64,000 nt of DNA from NCBI RefSeq assembly GCF_036961565.1, contig NZ_JBAMDD010000015.1, positions 45,146 through 109,145 of the forward strand, written 5' to 3'. Position 1 is the stretch's first letter. The number at the start of each line of letters is the position of its first letter. Made by a program: the position numbers and the translations under genes. The notes beneath the pieces are model-generated. The model did not search any database, was not told the origin of the DNA, and was given only the letters and a program-made list of their open reading frames with translations. Source of the DNA: Chitinimonas sp036961565 (lineage in GTDB: Bacteria > Pseudomonadota > Gammaproteobacteria > Burkholderiales > Chitinimonadaceae). Shown here piece by piece: positions 52,534-61,500 of the stretch.

Positions 52534-55500
52534 ATGGTCGGTATTGTTGCGAGTCAAGGCACAGGTCTGTTGTCCGGTACGGTTGCACCCAGCATAGGTG
52601 CAGGGGTGGCAGGTTCGTCGCACGGGCAGGACGGTAGCAATGTCTACGTCAATCTCAGCAACGGTAACCTGGTCTTGCAGCGCCGTGATGAGCTGCTGGT
52701 AGGCCTGGGGCTGGACGCCAATACAGTCCGCACCTACAACAGTCAGGCGCGCTGGAAAGACGACAACAACGACGCCTGGTGGCTGAGTGGCTACCGTCGC
52801 CTGGCCAATATCGAAGGCACCATGGGCCAGCCTGGCAGTTCGCTGGACCGTATCCAGGCCGACGGCAGCGTTCAGCATTTTGTCTTTGATGTGTATCGCT
52901 ACGTCAGTACCGATGGTGCAGGTGCCCATGACACCCTGACCTTGGATCAGCAAGGTAACTGGGTATGGACCGATGGCAGCAGCCAAGCCCGGGAAGTCTA
53001 CGAGTCCTATGGCAGCTACTGGCGCATGACCAGCAGCAAGGACTTGTCGGGCAATACCCTCAATTACGTCTATACGGGTGAACTGCTCAGCAAGATCATC
53101 ACCCAGAACGGCGAAACCATCGAGTACGCCTATAGCGGCCGCAATGTCACCAGCGAAGCCGTGATCAAGGCCGATGGCACCCGTCTCACCCGCACCTACT
53201 ATGAGTATGACGCCAGCAATCGACTGGAAAAAGTCACGGTTGATCTGACTCCCGAAGATAACGCCAAGGCCGATGGCCAGGTTTACGTCACCACCTATAC
53301 CTACTTCGATGGTGGCAACCTGCTCAAAAGCGTTACACAAAGCGACGGTAGCCTGCTGGCATTCACCTATGTGCCCGGTGACGAACGCGTGTCTACCATC
53401 ACCGATGCCCTGGGCCATGTCACCGAGTTTAACTACAGCGGCGACGTCACTACGGTCAAGGATGCCCGCAACTACATCACCACCTATAGTGTGGACGCAG
53501 CGGGCCGCCTGACCAGTGTCACCGCCCCCACCGTAGAAGGGCTCGCACAGCGACTGGTATATGGGTATGACCTCGACGGCAACCTGCTGACCACGACCGA
53601 TGCCCTGAACCATACCGTGACCTATGGTTACGACACGGCCGGCAACCAGACCAGCCAGCAAGACCATCTGGGTAACCGCATCGAGCGCCGCTATGGCCTC
53701 AAGAACGAACTGCTGGCCGAGACGGTCTTCCAGCAGGCGGATCCCGATGGCGATGGCCCGCTCAAGGCGAGCCAACCGGCCACCGCGCGGTTTATCTACG
53801 ATGAACTGCTGAACCTGCGCTTCAGCGTGAGCGCTGAAGGTCGTGTGACGGAATATCGCTACGACGTACGCGGCCAGCGGCAGTCACAGACGCAATACCC
53901 CAGCGGCCTGTTCGTCAAAGATGGCCTGCTGCCACTGCATGATCTGACCGAAGCCGAGCTGATAGCCTGGACCGGGCTGCAGGACAAATCCAAAACCGTA
54001 CTGGAAGAATACGTTTACGACGCGCGCGGCCAGTTGCGTCAGACCATCCGCTACGCCGCCCTGGACGCCAACGGGGTGGGGCTGGAATACAGCAAGAGCG
54101 AGACCACCTACACCTACGACATCAATGGCTTGCTGCTGAGCACCATCGATGCCAACACCCAGCAGACCAGCTATGCCTACGACGGGCTGAATCGCCTGAT
54201 CAGCACGGTCGATGCCAACAACGCCGCCACCGTGCATACCTACTTGAACGGTGGTCAGCAGGTAACGCACCTGTTGGCCAATGGCCGCGTCGATACCGAC
54301 ACCTATGACAAGGCGGGTCAGTTGATCAGCCGCCTGAAAGGCGGCGAGATACCCACCCAGTATCAGTACGATGCCTTTGGCAACCGGGTTGCCGAAATCG
54401 ACGGCCAGAACAACGCCACGCGCTATGTCTACGATGCGGCCAACCGGCTGAAGTACACCGTCTCGGCACTGGGCTATGTAGAAGAGCTCAAGTATGACGC
54501 GGCCGGTCGCATCAGCGAGCGGGTGAGCTACGCCACCGCCATCGATTCGCGCCTGATAGGCACCCCCTTGCCCGCCAAGGATGTCGCCACACCGCCCGTG
54601 GCGGATCCTGTCCCCACGCCGTCGCCGGATCCGGTACCGGGCCCTGTGCCTGTTGCCACCAATCATGCTGCCCAAGTCTTCTACAAGAAGGGCAGCAATA
54701 GCTCGATCTCCCGTGCCTTGGGTGAATTCAAGGCAGGCGATCGTGTTACCGCCACGGTCCGTTTCAAGGCGGCCACCGATACCTTTGCCGGCCTCTATCT
54801 GGGCGATGCCGGTGGGACGACGCCCTACCAGCATGAGGTTATCGACGGTCGCTACGGTGAAGCCATCGACGGTTGGCAGACCCTGACGGTTGAACTGACC
54901 ATGAAGAGCGACGACCAGTTGTGGGTCTTCCTCTATGGTGATCGCGATGGCAAGTATCGCGCTGCTGGTCACAATGTGATCTACGACGAAGTCAGCGTCG
55001 TCAGCGTGCAACGTGGTGCCGTGCTGAAAGAAGACTTTGAAAGCGGTCTGAAGCTGGTGTCGGACTTCAATGCCACCACCGGTTGGAACAGCGCTGGCCA
55101 GACGACTAACTGGATAGAGGCAGAGGCGGTTCAAGCGCCCGTGCCGACGACCTATAACGCGCGCGCCGCCAAGGTCTGGTACAAAAAGAGCAACAACAGC
55201 TCCATTTCCCGCTTCCTGGGCAACTTCCAGGCTGGCGACCAGGTGACGGCCACGGTTCGCTTCAAGGCGCCTGCCAACACCCATGCCGCGCTTTACCTGG
55301 GCGATGCTGACGGTGCCATTCCCGAGCAGAACCAAGTCTATGGCGGTAGCTATGGCACCGATACCGGCGAGTGGAAAACACTGACCGTCAACCTGACCGT
55401 CAAGAACGACGATGAGCTATGGGTCTACCTGATCAGCGATCGTGACGGTAAGAACCGCAGCATCGACCATAACGTCATCTTCGACGATGTTCAGGTCACT

Positions 55501-58500
55501 AGCGTCAAGCGCGGCACGGTACTGAACGATGGCTTTGAGGATGGCCTCAAGCTGACCGAAAACCACGACCTGACGACCGGCTGGTACAGCAGCGGCTCGA
55601 AGGTGGAACTGGCGCAGTTCGCCCCACCACCGGCGCCGATGGCCGCCGCCACGCCCGCTGCCCCGGCTGCCCCAGCACCCACTACACCAGCGACCACCGC
55701 ACCGGTGGCTGCCACCACCAGCCTGACACCTCCGGCCAGCTTGGGCATCCTGGGCGCCGACGGCGCCATCGACCCCACCGTACTGGCCGCCTTGCTGGTA
55801 CCGACAGCCAGCCAGGACAAACATACGCGTCTCTACTACGACCCGGCAGGCCGTCTGGCCCGGACGGTCGATGCAGCCGGTGCCGTTGTTACCTTCGAAT
55901 ACGACAGCGCAGGTCGCCTCAACCGTGAGATACGTCACGCCAACCAGCTGGCGCAACAGCCTCTGGTGGGCGCATCGCTGGATAGCTTCTCGGTAGAAGC
56001 GTCACGCCTGGACCGTGTTACCCAGCAGTACTACGACAAGGATGGCAAGCTGATCTATGCCATCGATGGTGAAGGCTATATCACCGCTTATCGTTACGAT
56101 GGTGCAGGTCGGCAGATCGAGCGCGCGCAGTTCCTGTCCGCCACAGTCGATTACTATCAGGTTATGCAAGACGTCAGGGCGTTTTGGCGCCTGGACGATG
56201 CGCCAGGCACCCAAGCCAAGGATGTGCTGGCCTCAGTAGGACATAGCGCGGTAAATGGTGAGTACCTGGAGGGTGAGCGCATCGTCCTGGCCGACGGCAA
56301 GCGCGTGATGGCTCTGAATGGTTCGGGTCAGGGGGCCAAGTTGGATGGTCATTTCTCGTCCGGCGGCGCGGAGGTCTGGTTCCGGCCCACGCAGCCGGTA
56401 CAGGATGGCGAGGCTATTATCCTGGCCTGGTCGGACTCAAGCGGCACGATGCTGAGCGCACTGACGCTAGGCCCTAACAACACCCTGCACTACACCGACA
56501 ATGGTCAGCAAATAGACTTGGGCATTACGCTCAAGCAGGGTAGCTGGTCTCATCTCGCTGTCGTCAAGACAGAATGGAGCGTACAGCTTTATGTGAACGG
56601 TCAACCCGTCCAAAGCCTCTCTACGGCAGGTGCTACCTCGTACTTTGAGGGGCAACTGGTGCTTGGCCGGAATATCCACGGCCAGTTCAGTGACGCTGCC
56701 ATCCTGGCTGGCAGCATCAGCCCCGAGTCTGTGGCACAGCACTACGCCTTCGGCAACCAGGATCTCAACAATGTCCCGGTCGATCCCAGCCAGTTTGAGC
56801 GTCTCTCCAGCGGCAACAACAATCTGCGCCATAACACCGTCTATGACGCACAAGGGCGTGTCACCGCCGAGATCGATGCTGCGGGCTATCTCACCCGCTA
56901 TACCTACGATGCCGTGGGTAACAAGCTGTCGCAACGCCGCTACGCCAATGCCATGCAGGAGGATATCCGCGCCTACGCCATGAACGCCGGCGGCGGTGAG
57001 ATCAATGCATTGGATGAAGCCGTCGTGATGTCGGTCATGGGTGAGTTTCAGACGACCCATTACACCTACACCAAGCTGCACCAACTGGAAACCACGCGCC
57101 TCAGCTATACCAAGCTGGATGCCGCCGACCAGCCGGTGGCGACCTTCGACCCCAATACCACCCGTTACGTCTATGACCAGATGGGGCAGCAGACTGCGGT
57201 TCGTCTTGCGGACAAGACCTCGGACGTCCGTGCCACCTTGATCCGCTACAACCAGCTTGGGCAGGTGATCGGCGAGCTATCGGCAGAGCACGCGCCCAAG
57301 CTGGATGGTCTGGCGCTGGAGTCCAGCATCAATGCCGTGTGGGACCAATACGGCACCCAATACAAATACGATATCGCCGGCCGCCGCATCAGCAGCAGCC
57401 GTCGCGACGATGTCGGCAAGCTGCTGACGACGGTGTATTACTACGACAGCCAGAGCCGATTGCTCGGCAGCATCAATGCCGATGGGGAAGTCACCCAACG
57501 AGGCTACAACGCACTCGGCCAGATCATTCTGTCCTACACCTATGCCAAGCGTGTGCCGGTCGCCGAGCTGGCCAACTACACCGGTGGCCTGATCGACCAG
57601 AAGACTATCGACCTGGTCGAGGCCATGGCGGATGCCCGCTATGACCAAGTCATCCGATACCGTTACAACGCCCGTGGCGAGCTGATCGAGACGGTGACAG
57701 GTAGCCAGAGCACTGAAATACGTCGCCACAACGCCTTTGGTGAGATCGTCGGTACCGTCAACCCGCATGGCGAGGGCTATACCGACGTCCAGACCATGGA
57801 CTACGACCGCCGTGGCCTGCTGACCCGCACCGAAACGCAACTGGAGTATCAAGGACCGGTAGGGGAAGGCTGGAATAGTGCTGGCTATGCCGTCGGCAAG
57901 ATCACCACGAATACCTATGACGCCTTTGGCCGGCTCACCGATGTGAAAGCCAACGGCGGTCGGGACGGCGAGTATGATGGCTACACCTACTACTACTACG
58001 ATGCGCTGGGTCGTGTGACCGGCAGGTCGGGTGGTGGCCAACTGGGTCGGACTACAGATTACGATGCTTATGGACGGGTCATTGCCGAAGGCAATGGCCA
58101 GAACCTGACCACGTATGCCTACGACCCCATCGCCCGTACCGTTACCGTACGGACGCCAGAAGGGATGGAGACCGTCACCACCCGCAACCGCTTTGGCGAA
58201 ACCATCGCGGTCAAGGATGCCATGGGGGCGATCACCCGCTACAGCTACGACCGCGATGGCCGCCTGAAATCCGTCAGCCGCCCCTACAAGGCCGATGGTA
58301 GCGAGATCAACAAGACCACCTACCAATATGACCGCCTGGGCAATCAGGTCCAGGTCCAAGAAAACCGTTACCGTGTTGCCGGTCAGAATGATATCGCCAT
58401 CGATGGCAACGGTATCGTCACCACCTTCAAGTTTGACGCGGCCGGCCGCGTTATCAGCCGCACGGTGGACCCTGCCGGCCTGAACCAGACCACCATCTAT

Positions 58501-61500
58501 ACCCTGGATGGCCAGGGTCGCAAGGTCACCGAGACCGCCCATGACGGCACCCGCACCGAGGTGTACTACGACGACCAGGGACGGGTTAAAGCGACTGTGC
58601 TAGACGCGCAAGGCGCCAAGCTGCGTACAGCATTTGCCTATGATGGTGCCGGCAATCTGATCAGCGTGATCAAGGGCGCCAACGAAGATGACACGCCTGC
58701 TCCCGGCGCGATTGTGGAGAAGAACTTCTACGACGCCTTGGGTCGCCGTGTGATGGAACACCGTGGCGACAATGTCATCGAGTATGTTTACAACGCCTAT
58801 GACGTTATGGTCGGCAAAACGGTAAATGGCGACTCCACGATCTATGTTCACGGAAATAATGGTCTGTTGGACATCACCATCAATGGATCCGGTGATGCGG
58901 TCTACTATCAATACGATAACAATGGCGCGTTAACGCGAACCCGCAAATACAGCAACAGCGGCGGGGTACCCGCCTACAACCTCACCGGTTGGTTGGTTGG
59001 TGACACAGTTCATGAGCCTGAATGGACTGCCCAAGACAGCGTTACCCGCTATGTCAACGACAAGGATGGCCACCGCCTGTGGACCATTGATGCCGAGGGC
59101 GGCGCTACCCGGCATTACTATGACAAGAATGGTCGGTTGGAGCGCGAAGTCCGTTACGCCAACCGCTTCGAGGGTGAGGATACGGGCCAGGCGCTCCGCT
59201 TTGAGGATATCAACCTCACTGCCTCGGCGCAGGACCGCGAGACTGTCTACACCTATGACGCCTTGGGCAGACCCAAGACCACCACGGTCAATGGCAGGTT
59301 GATCAGCAGCATCGAAAGCTACGACCATGCAGACCGCGTGCTGGTGAGCGTGGATGCCCTGGGTGGCCGTACCACCTATCAGTATGATGTGCTGGGCCGG
59401 GAGAAGCTGCGTACCGAGCCGGATGGCGATGTAGTGCAGACCCTCTACGACGATGTTAATCGCACCAAGGAAGAACGTCGCAGCGCAAGACTGGCAGTGG
59501 ACTGGTCTGAAGGTAAACTGCTGCGCAACCCGGATGGCAGTGCAACCTATCTGGGGCCGGATGGTGAATACCTCACGGTCAATGCGGGTGTGGATCCCAT
59601 CACCCTTGCCCGGTCAAGCCGTGCCATCGCACGCAGCTGGCAAGCGGGTTATGGCCTGGAATTGGCGTACGTCCTGCCAAACAACGACCCATCCCGCGCC
59701 TTCAGCAATTTGCTGGCCGGCTACTGGAGCAACACGGCCAGTTATCCTGCGGGCAGCGTGGTATCACTGGCTGGCGGGACACTGACCCGCAATGCGGATG
59801 GCAGCGCCACCTACGTGGGCGCCTCCAAGCAGTCGCTGCATCTGACCCAGGCCATGAGTGCCGGCGAAATCGCCGCCATGAGCCGCGATATCCAGCAATT
59901 CATCGGCTACACCAATCCCGTGCTGGTTGTGGTGAATTCTGGGCGATTGGCCGAACTGACGGCGGATCTCCAGGCCTTCTTCGCTACGCCCGTCGTTGAC
60001 GAAGCCCGAGCGCAGGTCAGCAAGTACTACTACGATCGCGCTGGCCGTCTTGAGAAAGTGGAGCACGGTGAAGGCAGCAGCACGCTCAGCACCGAGCGCT
60101 ATCGCTACTATGCTTCGGGCCTCAAGCAGCAATATACCAATGCCCGTAACGACAGCACCGATTACGCTTACGACACCAGCGGCCAGCTCACCCACGAAAC
60201 AGGCCCCGCAGTGCGTATCCGCGAGGACAGCAATGCGGGCTTCACCACCATACGCAAAGTGGTGCAGTACCAATATGACGGCAAGGGCAATCTGACCGCC
60301 AAAATTGAAACGCAGGACGGCAATCTGTTCACCGGTGCCGAAGGGCAAGACCTGTCCCGGATGCGCATCACCTACTTCCAGTACGATGGTGCCGGGCGGC
60401 AAGTGGCGCTGGATCAAGCGGGTAGCGGCTCGTTCAATGGCGGCATCAAGGCTGATCCATACAATAGCGAAACGCCTTTCGACAAGGCCACGCTGGAATC
60501 GGTCTTTGGTGGCGCGACAGTAGATCGCAACCAGGCCCTGTACGAAACCAGCAGCCGCGATATACGCACCACCTTCTACGATCGTCTGGGTCGTGCTGTG
60601 GCGCATAGCGATGCCGAAGGACACTACAGCTACAAGGTTTATGACCGCCTAGGTCAGTTGCGTTATGAGATCGATGCCCTGGGCTATGCTACGGCGTATC
60701 GCTACAACGCCTTTGGCGACGTGATTGAAAAAACCCGACACAGCCGCTCGCTGCTGGGTGTGGAGGGGTTGGAATTACTGAGCAGCGGCGTCGGCACCGA
60801 ACGCGGCTTTACCGTCACGGAAGTCCAGGACGCCCTGGCCTATGTGGCCGCGCAACCACGCGAGGGTGACCCGGTTGCGGATCGGACGATCAGCTACGAA
60901 CACGACAACTTTGGCCGCGTCATCAAGCAAATCGACCCGGCAGTACAAACACTCAGTGCCGATGGCAGCATCCAGATGCTGTCACGCGTCACCGAATTTG
61001 CCTATGACGCACGCGGCCTGCTGGTCAGCCAGACCGTCACGCTCGACAACTACCAGAGTGCAGTGACCGGCTTCTTCTACGACGAGCTGGGCCGTAAGGT
61101 AGGCGAAATCAACGCAGAGGGCTATTTGAGCCACACGGTGTATGACGGCTTTGGCAATGTTCTGCAGGTAGCCCAATACGCCAAGCGGTTGGATATCCCC
61201 TGGAGCAGTGGCACCCCCCTCCAACTGCTGATCGCCAACGTAGCCGGACAGCAAGGCAATGGCGGCGGTGAAAGCCGCATCGAGCGCTATAGCTACGACC
61301 GTTTTGGCCGCAAGCTCAGCGAGATCAAGCTCAATGTCAGCGATGTACAGGGCGTCAAGCAGCAGGTCCGCACCGGCTACCGCTACGACGTAGCCGGTAA
61401 CCAGATCGCTATTGTCGATGCGCGTGGCAACAGCAGCTACCAGATACTGGATGCCCAGGGCCGGCTGATCTACAGCCTGGCCGCCACCGGCAGTGATGCC

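Noticed and set aside
53884..55335. Long minus-strand open frames opposite the giant YD gene (also 52423-53775, 57277-58542, 59764-60624, 60982-62016)
   Set aside because: They are mirror frames of a biased, repetitive coding sequence; they lack ribosome sites and family motifs, while the plus frame reads clear YD repeats.
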